A program made the translations under genes and the position numbers. 64,000 nt of DNA, from assembly GCF_001685355.1 (NCBI RefSeq), contig NZ_CP016438.1:3658001-3722000 (forward strand). The letters are read 5' to 3'. Source of the stretch: Streptomyces lincolnensis (lineage in GTDB: Bacteria > Actinomycetota > Actinomycetes > Streptomycetales > Streptomycetaceae). Each line of letters starts with the position of its first letter. Position 1 is the first letter of the stretch. Positions 8,331 through 17,324 of the stretch are shown here, piece after piece. The notes beneath the pieces were generated by a model that did no database searches, was not told the DNA's origin, and worked only from the letters and a program-made list of their open reading frames with translations.

Positions 8331-9292
8331 CCGCGAGTGTCCTCGCCGTCGACGCGGGCAACAGCAAGACCGACGTGGCGGTCGTGGCGGCCGACGGGAC
8401 CGTCCTCGCCACGGCCCGCGGCGGCGGGTTCCGGCCACCGGTGACGGGGGTGGAGCCGGCGGTGGACCAGATCGCCCGGGCGGTGGAGCGGGCCTTCGCC
8501 GCCGCGGGCGTCGACTCGGTCGGCCATGTCTCCGCCTGCCTGGCCAACGCCGACTTCCCCGTGGAGGAGGAGCAGTTGGCCGCCGCGCTGCACGCGCGCG
8601 CGTGGGGCGCGAGTACGGAGGTCCGCAACGACACCTTCGCGGTGCTGCGCGCGGGTGTCGGTGAGCCGCGCGGGGTCGCGGTGGTCTGCGGCGCCGGCAT
8701 CAACTGCGTCGGGATGCGCCCCGACGGCCGCACCGCCCGCTTCCCCGCGCTCGGCCGGGTCTCCGGGGACTGGGGCGGCGGCTGGGGCCTGGCGGAGGAG
8801 GCCCTGTGGCACGCGGCCCGCGCGGAGGACGGCCGCGGCGGTCCCACCGCCCTCGCCCGCACGCTTCCCGCGCACTTCGGGCTGCCGTCCATGTACGCCC
8901 TGATCGAGGCCCTCCACCTGGGGCAGGTCGAGACGGCCCGCCGGCACGAGCTGACGCCCGTCCTGTTCGCCACGGCCGCGGACGGCGACCCGGTGGCCCG
9001 CGCCCTCGTCGACCGGCTCGCCGACGAGGTGGTGACCATGGCCACCGTGGCCCTGACCCGCCTGGACCTCCTGGACGAGGAGACCCCGGTCCTCCTCGGC
9101 GGTGGTGTCCTCGCCGCCCGCCATCCCCGACTGGACGACGGCGTACGCGATCTGCTGGCCGTCCGGGCCCCCAAGGCGGTCCCCGAGGTGGTGACGGCAC
9201 GGCCGGTCCTGGGCGCCGCGCTGCTGGGCCTGGACCGGGTGGGGTCGACGGCCGGGGTACGGGAACGGGTGCGGGCGTACTTCTCCTCCTGA
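8321..9292 (+). CDS. csnK: BadF/BadG-type sugar kinase CsnK
   Basis: This 323-residue kinase belongs to the BadF/BadG/BcrA/BcrD ATPase family that includes N-acetylglucosamine kinases. The phosphate-1 loop is LAVDAGNSKTDVAVV, and the phosphate-2 region is VAVVCGAGINCVGM followed by GRVSGDWGGGWGLAEEALW. The adenosine-binding part (LLGGGVLAA) lies near residue 260. The GTG start overlaps the end of csnH by ten bases and has GGGAG eight bases upstream. It probably phosphorylates glucosamine or its oligomers after import. It closes the csn operon; about 200 bases separate it from the next gene. Confidence 0.85.
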   Translation: MGLTASVLAVDAGNSKTDVAVVAADGTVLATARGGGFRPPVTGVEPAVDQIARAVERAFAAAGVDSVGHVSACLANADFPVEEEQLAAALHARAWGASTEVRNDTFAVLRAGVGEPRGVAVVCGAGINCVGMRPDGRTARFPALGRVSGDWGGGWGLAEEALWHAARAEDGRGGPTALARTLPAHFGLPSMYALIEALHLGQVETARRHELTPVLFATAADGDPVARALVDRLADEVVTMATVALTRLDLLDEETPVLLGGGVLAARHPRLDDGVRDLLAVRAPKAVPEVVTARPVLGAALLGLDRVGSTAGVRERVRAYFSS

Positions 9293-9491
9293 GCCCTGGA
9301 ACCCTGCGCCCTGGAACCGAACCGATTCTCCCGGCGTATTCATGGGCAAGGGGTGGTGAAGGGGGCGCGGCCGACCGTCGGCGGACGTTCCGTTCCGCTG
9401 CGATCCGATCAAGATCCAGCCAAGGCCGGTGCGGAATGTCGGTCCCGGCGGCGATACTTGCCGCGACGGATGACCATGGGGGAGGTCAGGA

Positions 9492-10970
9492 GTGACACAC
9501 CCGCCGAAAAGCAGCGCGGCGCCACCTGCGGGTGCCGCCGTGCCCACGATGCCGTCGATCCCGCCGCCACCGCCCCCGCGGGCCGTGGTCGTCCCGCAGG
9601 GAAACCCCGCGCCGCCCGCCGCCCCCACCCCGCCGGAGCCCCGGCGGCGCACCGCCTTCGCGGAGGGCGTCGACCAGCTGCGCGCGGCCGCGACCACGGA
9701 ACCGGGCCGGCTGCGCGTCATCGGCGCCGTCCTCGCCCTGCTCGTCGTCGCGTTCGGCGCCGTCACCGCCTGGCAGACCACCGAGCGGTCGGCCGCGGCC
9801 GACGACGTCCTGAACAACAGCCAGCCGCTCAGCTCCGCGGCGGCCGACATCTACCGCGCGCTCGCCGACGCCAACACCGCCGCCTCCAGCGGCTTCCTGG
9901 CGGGCGGTCAGGAGACCCCCGCCTCCCGCGAGCGGTACGAGAAGGACATCGACACCGCCTCCGCCGGCCTGATCAAGGCCGCCGCGAACTCCGACCCCGA
10001 CTCGTCGGCGGCCCGGACGGTGTCCCGGCTCAACCAGCTGCTGCCCGAGTACAAGGGCCTGGTCGAGCGGGCCCGGACGTACAACCGCCAGGGCTACCCG
10101 GTGGGCGGCGCCTATCTGCGCTACGCCAACGCGAAGATGCAGGAGCAGATGCTCCCGGAGGCCGAGAACCTCTACAAGAGCGAGAACCGGCGGCTGCGCT
10201 CCGACTACGGGGACGCCACGCCGTACCCGTGGGCGGCGATCGGTCTCGGCGTCCTCGCGCTCGGCGCGCTCGCCTGGGCGCAGCAGCGCAACTACCGGCG
10301 GACCAACCGGGTGCTGAACCACGGTCTGGTCGCCGCCACGGCCACCACCACGGTGGTCCTGCTGTGGATGGTCGTCGGCCACAGCGTGGCGCGCGCGGAC
10401 CTCAACGCCTCCTACGACCACGGCGTCCGCTCGCTGAACGTGCTGCACGACGCCCGGATCGCCTCCCTCAAGGCCCGGGGCAACGAGAACCTGACCCTGG
10501 TCGCCCGCGGCGCCGAGACGATCACGGTGAAGGAGCGCGGCGTGGAGACGACGTACGACTCCTACGACTACGACTTCGGCAAGGACATCGGCGCCCTCGG
10601 CAAGGGCCTCGCCGAGGCCGAGAAGCTCGCCGACGACGCCACCGGCGAGAAGCCGGTCACCGCGGCCGTGGGCAACATGACGGAGTGGAAGAAGCGCCAC
10701 ACCGAGGCGCGCAAGGCGGACGACAACGGCAACTACGAGGACGCGCTGAACCGGGTGATCGGCGGCAAGGACGCGACCGGTGAGTGCTTCGACAGCGTCG
10801 ACGCCAATCTGGTGCGGGCGATCGACCACGAGACACGGGAGTTCAAGCAGGCGGCCGGTGACGGTCTGGGCGCGCTGACCGGGCTGCCGGTGGGCGCGGC
10901 CCTCCTCGCGGTCCTGGGCGCGGCCGGCGCGGTGCTGGGTATCGGCCGCAGGCTGTCGGAGTACCGGTGA
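9492..10970 (+). CDS. glnX: GlnX-like membrane sensor protein of the PknG module
   Basis: This 492-residue protein has a proline-rich cytoplasmic N-terminus (1-75) and a first membrane segment near 80-98. A long helical extracytoplasmic region follows (98-250, with DIYRALADANTAASS and a helical-bundle sensor appearance). There are two more segments near 245-260 and 277-300, a second external helical domain, and a last segment near 460-480. It precedes a GlnH-like binding protein and PknG, the same trio as glnX-glnH-pknG in Mycobacterium and Corynebacterium. There GlnX relays amino-acid binding by GlnH to the kinase. Sequence conservation is weak, so the name rests mainly on topology and neighbours. 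The start is GTG with GGAGG upstream. Confidence 0.7.
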   Translation: MTHPPKSSAAPPAGAAVPTMPSIPPPPPPRAVVVPQGNPAPPAAPTPPEPRRRTAFAEGVDQLRAAATTEPGRLRVIGAVLALLVVAFGAVTAWQTTERSAAADDVLNNSQPLSSAAADIYRALADANTAASSGFLAGGQETPASRERYEKDIDTASAGLIKAAANSDPDSSAARTVSRLNQLLPEYKGLVERARTYNRQGYPVGGAYLRYANAKMQEQMLPEAENLYKSENRRLRSDYGDATPYPWAAIGLGVLALGALAWAQQRNYRRTNRVLNHGLVAATATTTVVLLWMVVGHSVARADLNASYDHGVRSLNVLHDARIASLKARGNENLTLVARGAETITVKERGVETTYDSYDYDFGKDIGALGKGLAEAEKLADDATGEKPVTAAVGNMTEWKKRHTEARKADDNGNYEDALNRVIGGKDATGECFDSVDANLVRAIDHETREFKQAAGDGLGALTGLPVGAALLAVLGAAGAVLGIGRRLSEYR

Positions 10971-10984
10971 AAGGGGGCGTGACG

Positions 10985-12046
10985 ATGTGGGTTCGACGTG
11001 TGCGGGCCGGCCTGAGGGGCTGGGGCGGGGTGGGCGCCATGGCGGCCGTCTGCGCTCTCGCGGTGGCCTTCGCGCTGCTGCTGCCGCTGACCCAGCCGGG
11101 CGGCTCCGGGAAGGCCGGCAGCGGCGGCCCGGGACTGGCCCACGCCACCCAGGCGAAGGCCGAGGGGGGCTGCACCACCCCGGCGATGCGGAAGGCCCCG
11201 GAGAAGTACACGCTGCCCCCGTCGGGCGCGGACGGCTCCACGATCGCCGCGATCAAGGCCCGTCAGGGCGAGAAGCGCAAGCTGGTCGTCGGCGTCGACC
11301 AGAACAGCTACCGCTGGGGCTACCGCAACCCCAACAGCGGCGGCTCCGGCGACCTGGAGGGCTTCGACATCGACCTGGTCCACCGGATCGCCCAGGACAT
11401 CCTCGGCGACGAGAACGCGGTCCAGTTCAAGGCCATACCCACCAACCAGCGCATCCCGGCGATCAAGGACGGCCGCGTCGACATGGTCATCCGCACCATG
11501 ACGATCAACTGCGACCGCCTGGCCCAAGTCGCCTTCTCCGCCCCGTACTTCAAGACCGGCCAGCAGGTGCTGGCCCCCAAGTCCTCGACGATCAAGGGCT
11601 ACGACGACACGCTCGCGAAGCAGCGGATCTGCACCGCGACGGGCTCCACCGCCAACACCGCGCTGACCGGCGACCAGAAGACGGGCGAACTGGTCGGCAG
11701 CGCGGACCTCAGGACCACCGTGCCCAACCAACTCGACTGCCTGGTGCGGCTGCAGCTCGGCGAGGTCGACGCGGTGGTCACCGACGGCGCGCTCGCCGCG
11801 AGCCAGGCCGCGCAGGACCCGACGGTCGAGCTGAAGGGCGAGCCGTTCACCACCGAGTACTACGGCGTGGCGATGAAGAAGGACGCGAACGATCTGGTAC
11901 GCCGGGTCAACCAGATCCTGGTGGGCTACCGCGCCGACAGGACGAACGGCTGGCAGGCGTCGTACAACAGGTGGCTGTCGGCCACACTGGGCAGTGACTC
12001 CTCGACGTCGGAGCCGCCGGCGCCGCAGTACCTGCGCGAGAACTGA
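10985..12046 (+). CDS. glnH: GlnH-like amino-acid-binding protein (membrane-anchored)
   Basis: An N-terminal hydrophobic anchor (residues 15-37) precedes a periplasmic-binding-protein family 3 domain. It runs from KLVVGVDQNSYRWGYRNP through LEGFDIDLVHRIAQDILG and RIPAIKDGRVDMVIRTMTI to LGEVDAVVTDGALAA. There is no clear lipobox, unlike mycobacterial GlnH, so it is probably tethered by the uncleaved helix. No amino-acid permease genes are nearby, which points to sensing rather than uptake; aspartate/glutamate is the known ligand type in mycobacteria. I chose ATG 10985 because GGGGG lies seven bases upstream; GTG 10967 and 10979 are in-frame alternatives. Confidence 0.8.
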   Translation: MWVRRVRAGLRGWGGVGAMAAVCALAVAFALLLPLTQPGGSGKAGSGGPGLAHATQAKAEGGCTTPAMRKAPEKYTLPPSGADGSTIAAIKARQGEKRKLVVGVDQNSYRWGYRNPNSGGSGDLEGFDIDLVHRIAQDILGDENAVQFKAIPTNQRIPAIKDGRVDMVIRTMTINCDRLAQVAFSAPYFKTGQQVLAPKSSTIKGYDDTLAKQRICTATGSTANTALTGDQKTGELVGSADLRTTVPNQLDCLVRLQLGEVDAVVTDGALAASQAAQDPTVELKGEPFTTEYYGVAMKKDANDLVRRVNQILVGYRADRTNGWQASYNRWLSATLGSDSSTSEPPAPQYLREN

Positions 12047-12094
12047 CGGGCACGCAACCGATCTTCGGACACTCAACGCAGCGAGAGGTGATCG

Positions 12095-13429
12095 ATGGGC
12101 GTCACGGACCCCGCCGGGCCGGTGATGGACCGGGACGAGGTGGACCGTGCGCTGGCGCGGCTCGGCGCGGAGCACGAGGCGATCGAGACCTCCCTGCTCG
12201 CGCTTCAGGACCACGCGGGCCGCAGACTCCTGGAGGGGGCCGCACTCACCGGCGTCACCAAGGAGCGCTGGACGGCCGCGGAGGCCGCGATCACCCTGCT
12301 GTGGACGTACTTCGACGCCTACGCGGACGCGCTGCGCTCGGCCCGCGAGATCCGCGCCCGGCGCCGCTGGTCCAGCCGCGAGGACCTGGTGGAGCTGACC
12401 GAGCTGCTGCGCGGCGAGTGCGTCACGGTCGCCGGATCCGCCACCGCGACGGCCAACGCGCCCACCCTGCACGGCGGTTCGAGCAAGCTCAGCGAGCAGT
12501 TCTCGCTGGTCACGCTCGTGGACCGGATGAACGAGCTGTACGCGGGCTCGCTGGACATGGTGGTCGCCGCCGACGCGGTGTGGTCGGCGCTGCCCGCCCG
12601 GATCGATCTGCTCGCCGCGGAACTCCAGCGCACCCGCAAGCTCGCCCACTCGGTCGGCGTCCGTCCCGGCGAGCACCCGTCGGGCGACGACCTGGAGCGC
12701 ATCACGCGCACGCTGACGTCCCTGCGCGAGCAGGTGATCTCCGACCCGCTGGCGTTCTGGGTGCCCACCCAGGGCAGTTCGGCCCCGGGCGGCGGCCGCC
12801 CCGACACCAGGGTCTACGACCGCGAGGCGCGCGCCCTGGAGGACGTCCGCCGGGAGATCGACGCCGTGCTGACCGTCCGGCAGGACGCGGAGGCCCGTCT
12901 GGTGAAGCTGCGGGACGTGCTCTCCCGCGCGGACCGCACGCTCGCCGAGGCCCGCACCGCGCGCGGCGAGGTGCTGGCGAAGATCGCGGCGACGGAGGTG
13001 CCGGTGGTCAGCGGCCCGCCGACCGTGCTCCAGGAGCAGTTGGCGACGGCCGCCGAGTACCGCAGACACGCCCAGTGGCACCGCCTGTCCCCGCTCCTGG
13101 AGACCCTGGAGCAGAAGGCGGAGGACGAACTGCTGCGCGCCCGCGAGTCGTTGACCGCGGTCACCGCGCCCCTGGCGGTCCGCGCCGAACTGCGCGGCCG
13201 CCTCGACGCGTACAAGGCGAAGGTCGCCCGGCACGGCCTCGCGGAGGACACGCTCCTGGTGGAGCGGTACGACGCGGCGCGCCGCATGCTGTGGAGCGCG
13301 CCCTGTGATCTGCGCGTCGCCGAACAGGCCGTGCTGCGCTACCAGTACGCGGCCACCGAACTGCTGCGCGCCCCGCGGGTGCCGGAGCAGGACGGACCCG
13401 AGGAACGTAGGGGGGAGACGTACTCATGA
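12095..13429 (+). CDS. Coiled-coil protein of the PknG operon, function unknown
   Basis: This 444-residue soluble protein is rich in Ala, Arg, Glu and Leu, with long predicted helices at about residues 8-110, 150-215 and 235-330. It has no signal peptide, no membrane segment and no motif I recognise. A strong site (GAGAGGTGATCG) precedes ATG 12095. Its stop overlaps the pknG start as ATGA, so the two are translated together. An adaptor or PknG substrate role is plausible from position only. Confidence 0.75.
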   Translation: MGVTDPAGPVMDRDEVDRALARLGAEHEAIETSLLALQDHAGRRLLEGAALTGVTKERWTAAEAAITLLWTYFDAYADALRSAREIRARRRWSSREDLVELTELLRGECVTVAGSATATANAPTLHGGSSKLSEQFSLVTLVDRMNELYAGSLDMVVAADAVWSALPARIDLLAAELQRTRKLAHSVGVRPGEHPSGDDLERITRTLTSLREQVISDPLAFWVPTQGSSAPGGGRPDTRVYDREARALEDVRREIDAVLTVRQDAEARLVKLRDVLSRADRTLAEARTARGEVLAKIAATEVPVVSGPPTVLQEQLATAAEYRRHAQWHRLSPLLETLEQKAEDELLRARESLTAVTAPLAVRAELRGRLDAYKAKVARHGLAEDTLLVERYDAARRMLWSAPCDLRVAEQAVLRYQYAATELLRAPRVPEQDGPEERRGETYS

Positions 13430-15951
13430 GCGAGGCACCGCGGACCTGTCAGCGGCCCGACTGCGACGGTAACTACGAGGACGTGGGCGGCGGCGAGCTG
13501 TACTGCGACACCTGCGGTCTGGCGCCGGTGGTCTCGCCGACCGGCATGGTCGGCTCACCGCCGACGGGCATCACCGCCGGCGGCCGGGGCTCCCGGGGCT
13601 CCGGCAGCGCCAGTTCCCGCTCCAGCAGCCGCGGCAGTTCGCGTACGTCGTCCCAGTCGTCGAAGTCCCGGCGCTCGGTGTCGGGACGCCTGTCGCGGTC
13701 CCTGTCCGGCAAGTCCACGAGCCGTTCGGTGTCGGTGAAGAGCTCCGGCTCCAGCGCCGGCTCCTCCGCGCGCGGGCGGCTGGGCGCGGGCCTGGTCGAG
13801 GTGCCGGGGGTGCCGCGGCCCGATCCGCGCGCGATGGTGCTGGACAACCCGGAGGTGCCCGAGCGCAAGCGGTTCTGCTCGCGCTCCGACTGCGCGGCGC
13901 CGGTGGGGCGGGCGCGCGGCGAGCGGCCCGGCCGCACCGAGGGGTTCTGCACCAAGTGCGGGCATCCGTACTCCTTCGTCCCGAAGCTGAAGGCCGGCGA
14001 CGTGGTGCACGGCCAGTACGAGGTCGTGGGCTGTCTGGCGCACGGCGGCCTCGGCTGGGTCTACCTCGCCGTGGACCGCGCGGTCTCCGACCGCTGGGTG
14101 GTCCTCAAGGGCCTCCTCGACACCGGCGACCAGGACGCGATGGCCGCCGCGATCTCCGAGCGGCGCTTCCTCGCGGAGATCGAGCACGCCAACATCGTGC
14201 GGATCTACAACTTCGTGGAGCACCTCGACCAGCGCACCGGTTCGCTGGACGGGTACATCGTCATGGAGTACGTCGGCGGCAAGTCCCTCAAGGAGATCGC
14301 CAACGCCCGCCGCGGCGCGGAGGGGCGGCGGGATCCGCTGCCGGTGGAGCAGGCCTGCGCGTACGGCATCGAGGCGCTGGAGGCGCTCGGCCATCTGCAC
14401 AGCCGCAACCTGCTGTACTGCGACTTCAAGGTCGACAACGCGATCCAGACCGAGGACCAGCTCAAGCTGATCGACATGGGCGCGGTGCGCAGGATGGACG
14501 ACGAGGAGTCGGCCATCTACGGCACGGTCGGCTACCAGGCGCCCGAGGTCGCCGAGGTCGGGCCGTCGGTGGCCAGCGACCTCTACACGGTCGGGCGCAC
14601 GCTCGCCGTCCTGGCCTTCGACTTCCAGGGCTACACGAACGTCTTCGTGGACTCCCTGCCCGACCCCGACCACATCGAGGTCTTCCGCCGGTACGAGTCC
14701 TTCTACCGGCTCCTGGTCCGCGCCACCGACCCCGACCCGGGCCGCCGGTTCGCCTCCGCCCAGGAGATGGCGGAGCAGCTCACCGGTGTTCTGCGCGAGG
14801 TCGTCTCCCTCCAGAGCGGCCGCGCCCGCCCCGCCCTGTCCACCCTCTTCGGCCCCGAGATCCGCGTCACGGACCCGGAGCTGTTCCCGCGGCTGGACGG
14901 CGAGGTGTCCCGGCTGGGCGGCCGGGCGGCCCGCACCAAGCGGGCCCCGGCCGGGAACGGGCTGCCGGCGCCCGCTCCCCCGGCTCCGGTCCCCTCCGCG
15001 CCCTCCATCGTCAAGCACGTCGACGCCCCCGCCGCGGCCCTCGCGCTCCCCGTCCCGCACGTCGACCCCTCCGACCCGAACGCCGGGTTCCTGGCGGGGC
15101 TGATGGCGACCGCGGCGGCGGAGCTGCTGGGGGCGCTGTCGGCGGCACCGGCGCCGTCGACCGAGACCCGGCTGCGGCAGATCCGGGCCTGGCTGGAGAA
15201 CGACGAGGCGCAGGCCGCCCACGAGTCCCTGCTGCGGCTGGAGGGCGAACGGCCCGACGACTGGCGGGTGGTCTGGTACCGGGGCGTGGCCGCGCTGGTC
15301 ACCGGCGACCACGAGGCCGCGGCCCTCGCCTTCGACGCGATCTACGACGCGTTCCCCGGCGAGATGGCCCCCAAGCTGGCCCTCGGCCTGTGCGCGGAGG
15401 TGCTGGGCCAGCTGGACAACGCCGCCGAGTACTACCGCCTGGTCTGGTCGACCGACCCGAGCTATGTCAGCGCCGCCTTCGGCCTGGCCCGCGTCCAGCT
15501 GGCCGCGGGGGACCGCCGCGGCGCCGTCGGGACACTGGAGTCGGTGCCGGAGTCGTCCATCCACTACACGGCCGCGCGCGTGGCCGCCGTACGGGCCCGG
15601 CTCAGGCAGCGCACCGCGCTCGCTTCCGACGTACCCTTCCTGGACGATCTGACGGCCGCCGCCGGTCAGATCGAGGCCCTTCAGTCATACGGTCTGGATC
15701 CGGCCCGGCGTGAGCAGTTGTCCGCGGAAGTGCTCGGCTGCGCGCTGGACTGGATACTCTCCGGTGGCCAGGGTTTCGTCCCGCCCGCCGCAGGGGGACG
15801 GAAGCTGCTCGGCAGCGGCCTGGACGAACGGGGCCTGCGCTTCGGCCTGGAGCGTTCGTACCGCACGCTGGCCCGGCTGGCGTCGGGCGGCGAGGAGAGG
15901 ATCGACCTGGTGGAACGAGCCAATCGTTACCGCCCCCGGACATGGGTGTAG
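13426..15951 (+). CDS. pknG: PknG-type serine/threonine protein kinase
   Basis: This soluble 841-residue kinase matches mycobacterial PknG throughout. N-terminal zinc ribbon: C8, C13, C27, C30. A Ser/Arg-rich linker (55-115) follows, then a rubredoxin-like zinc site (C151, C156, C175, C178). In the kinase domain (195-465), HGGLGWVYLA is the glycine loop, K228 in VVLKG is the catalytic lysine, D333 in YCDFKVDN is the catalytic base, and IDMGAV replaces DFG. The C-terminus has TPR-like helices with WRVVWYRGVAALVTGDHEAA and FPGEMAPKLALGL, as in PknG. The family controls central nitrogen and carbon metabolism through FHA proteins such as GarA/OdhI. The extra N-terminal ribbon and long basic-serine linker are not in mycobacterial PknG. 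Confidence 0.95.
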   Translation: MSEAPRTCQRPDCDGNYEDVGGGELYCDTCGLAPVVSPTGMVGSPPTGITAGGRGSRGSGSASSRSSSRGSSRTSSQSSKSRRSVSGRLSRSLSGKSTSRSVSVKSSGSSAGSSARGRLGAGLVEVPGVPRPDPRAMVLDNPEVPERKRFCSRSDCAAPVGRARGERPGRTEGFCTKCGHPYSFVPKLKAGDVVHGQYEVVGCLAHGGLGWVYLAVDRAVSDRWVVLKGLLDTGDQDAMAAAISERRFLAEIEHANIVRIYNFVEHLDQRTGSLDGYIVMEYVGGKSLKEIANARRGAEGRRDPLPVEQACAYGIEALEALGHLHSRNLLYCDFKVDNAIQTEDQLKLIDMGAVRRMDDEESAIYGTVGYQAPEVAEVGPSVASDLYTVGRTLAVLAFDFQGYTNVFVDSLPDPDHIEVFRRYESFYRLLVRATDPDPGRRFASAQEMAEQLTGVLREVVSLQSGRARPALSTLFGPEIRVTDPELFPRLDGEVSRLGGRAARTKRAPAGNGLPAPAPPAPVPSAPSIVKHVDAPAAALALPVPHVDPSDPNAGFLAGLMATAAAELLGALSAAPAPSTETRLRQIRAWLENDEAQAAHESLLRLEGERPDDWRVVWYRGVAALVTGDHEAAALAFDAIYDAFPGEMAPKLALGLCAEVLGQLDNAAEYYRLVWSTDPSYVSAAFGLARVQLAAGDRRGAVGTLESVPESSIHYTAARVAAVRARLRQRTALASDVPFLDDLTAAAGQIEALQSYGLDPARREQLSAEVLGCALDWILSGGQGFVPPAAGGRKLLGSGLDERGLRFGLERSYRTLARLASGGEERIDLVERANRYRPRTWV

Positions 15952-15954
15952 TTG

Positions 15955-17226
15955 ATGTCGCAGATGCCCCAGCAGACCGCCCTGTCGAGGTGTCCGAGCT
16001 GCGAGGAGCCGCTCGAGTCGGGTGACCGTTTCTGCGGCGCGTGCGGATACGACCTGTCCGTCGTGCCCGCACGGCCGGACGACCACCCGACCGTCGCCCT
16101 GAACGGCAGCCTGCCGCCGGAGTTCGGCGGCACCGCCCCGGGCGGTCACGAGCTGCCCGCTCCGGGACCGCAGCCCCCGCTCACGGGCTCACCGGTCTCC
16201 CCGGCCACCGGCGTGCGCTTCGACCGGCCGCAGCCCGACGAGTACCCGCTCCAGGCGCCGGACCCGCGGGTGGCCGCCGAGCTCGCCACCCCGGCCGAGG
16301 GCACCGCGCTGTCGACGAGCTGCGTGGCCTGCCGTGCGGGCCGGGTGGACAGCGACGGCTACTGCGAGAACTGCGGGCACGCCCAGCCCAGGGAGCGTGA
16401 CCACATGGAGCAGGAGTGCGGCCCGATCGCCGCCGTCAGCGACCGCGGTCTGCGCCACCACCGCAACGAGGACTCCTTCGCCCTCGGCAACACCGTCCTG
16501 CCCGACGGCTCGCCCGCCACCCTGGCGGTCGTCTGCGACGGCGTCTCCTCCGCCACCCGCCCCGACGACGCCTCCCTCGCCGCCTCCCGCGCGGCGGGCG
16601 AGGCGCTGCTCGCCGCGCTGCCCCAGGGCACGCACCCGCAGCAGGCGATGCACGACGCGATCGTCGCCGCCTCCCACGCGGTCAACGCCCTGGCCACCGA
16701 GCCCGCGACGGCCCGTGAGCACGCCCCGCACCAGAACGCCCCCGCCTGCACCCTGGTCGCCGCGGTGGTCGCCTCCGGGCTGCTGGTCGTCGGCTGGGTC
16801 GGCGACAGCCGCGCCTACTGGGTCCCGGTGGACCGCAGCGGTCCACCGGCCCGGCTCACCGAGGACGACTCCTGGGCCGCGCAGATGGTCGCCGCGGGCC
16901 TGATGAACGAGGCGGAGGCCTACGCCGACGAGCGCGCCCACGCGATCACCGGCTGGCTCGGCGCGGACGCCTACGAACTGGAGCCGCACACCGCTTCGTT
17001 CAAGCCGGACCGGCCCGGTGTGGTGGTGGTGTGCACCGACGGCCTGTGGAACTACGCCGAGGCGGCCGAGGAGATGGCCCAGGTCGTGCCGCTGGACGCC
17101 GCCGCGCGTCCCCTGCACAGCGCCCGCGTGCTGGTCGGTCACGCCCTGGACGGTGGGGGCCACGACAACGTAACAGTGGCTCTCCTGCCGTTCCCGGCAC
17201 CTCCTCAGGGGGCAGGATCGGCCTGA
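15955..17226 (+). CDS. PP2C-type serine/threonine phosphatase with N-terminal zinc ribbons
   Basis: This 423-residue protein contains two zinc ribbons: CPSCEEPLESGDRFCGACG near residue 13 and CVACRAGRVDSDGYCENCG near residue 123. A PP2C catalytic domain follows from about residue 145, with SDRGLRHHRNEDSF, VVCDGVSSATRPDDAS (metal-binding aspartates), WVGDSRAYWV, VCTDGLWNY and GHDNVTVALL. The second metal box lacks the usual paired glycine (VCDGVSS). It starts three bases after the pknG stop and is the obvious opposing enzyme to PknG. ATG 15955 is preferred over the abutting TTG 15952. Confidence 0.92.
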   Translation: MSQMPQQTALSRCPSCEEPLESGDRFCGACGYDLSVVPARPDDHPTVALNGSLPPEFGGTAPGGHELPAPGPQPPLTGSPVSPATGVRFDRPQPDEYPLQAPDPRVAAELATPAEGTALSTSCVACRAGRVDSDGYCENCGHAQPRERDHMEQECGPIAAVSDRGLRHHRNEDSFALGNTVLPDGSPATLAVVCDGVSSATRPDDASLAASRAAGEALLAALPQGTHPQQAMHDAIVAASHAVNALATEPATAREHAPHQNAPACTLVAAVVASGLLVVGWVGDSRAYWVPVDRSGPPARLTEDDSWAAQMVAAGLMNEAEAYADERAHAITGWLGADAYELEPHTASFKPDRPGVVVVCTDGLWNYAEAAEEMAQVVPLDAAARPLHSARVLVGHALDGGGHDNVTVALLPFPAPPQGAGSA

Positions 17227-17324
17227 GGCCGCTTACGGGGGAGCCTCGTCGGACCGGAGGGGACCGGTCCGTTCACAGTCGTCGCCTTGCCGTGGCGAGG
17301 TCTACGAGGGGGATTTGAGTAGGT

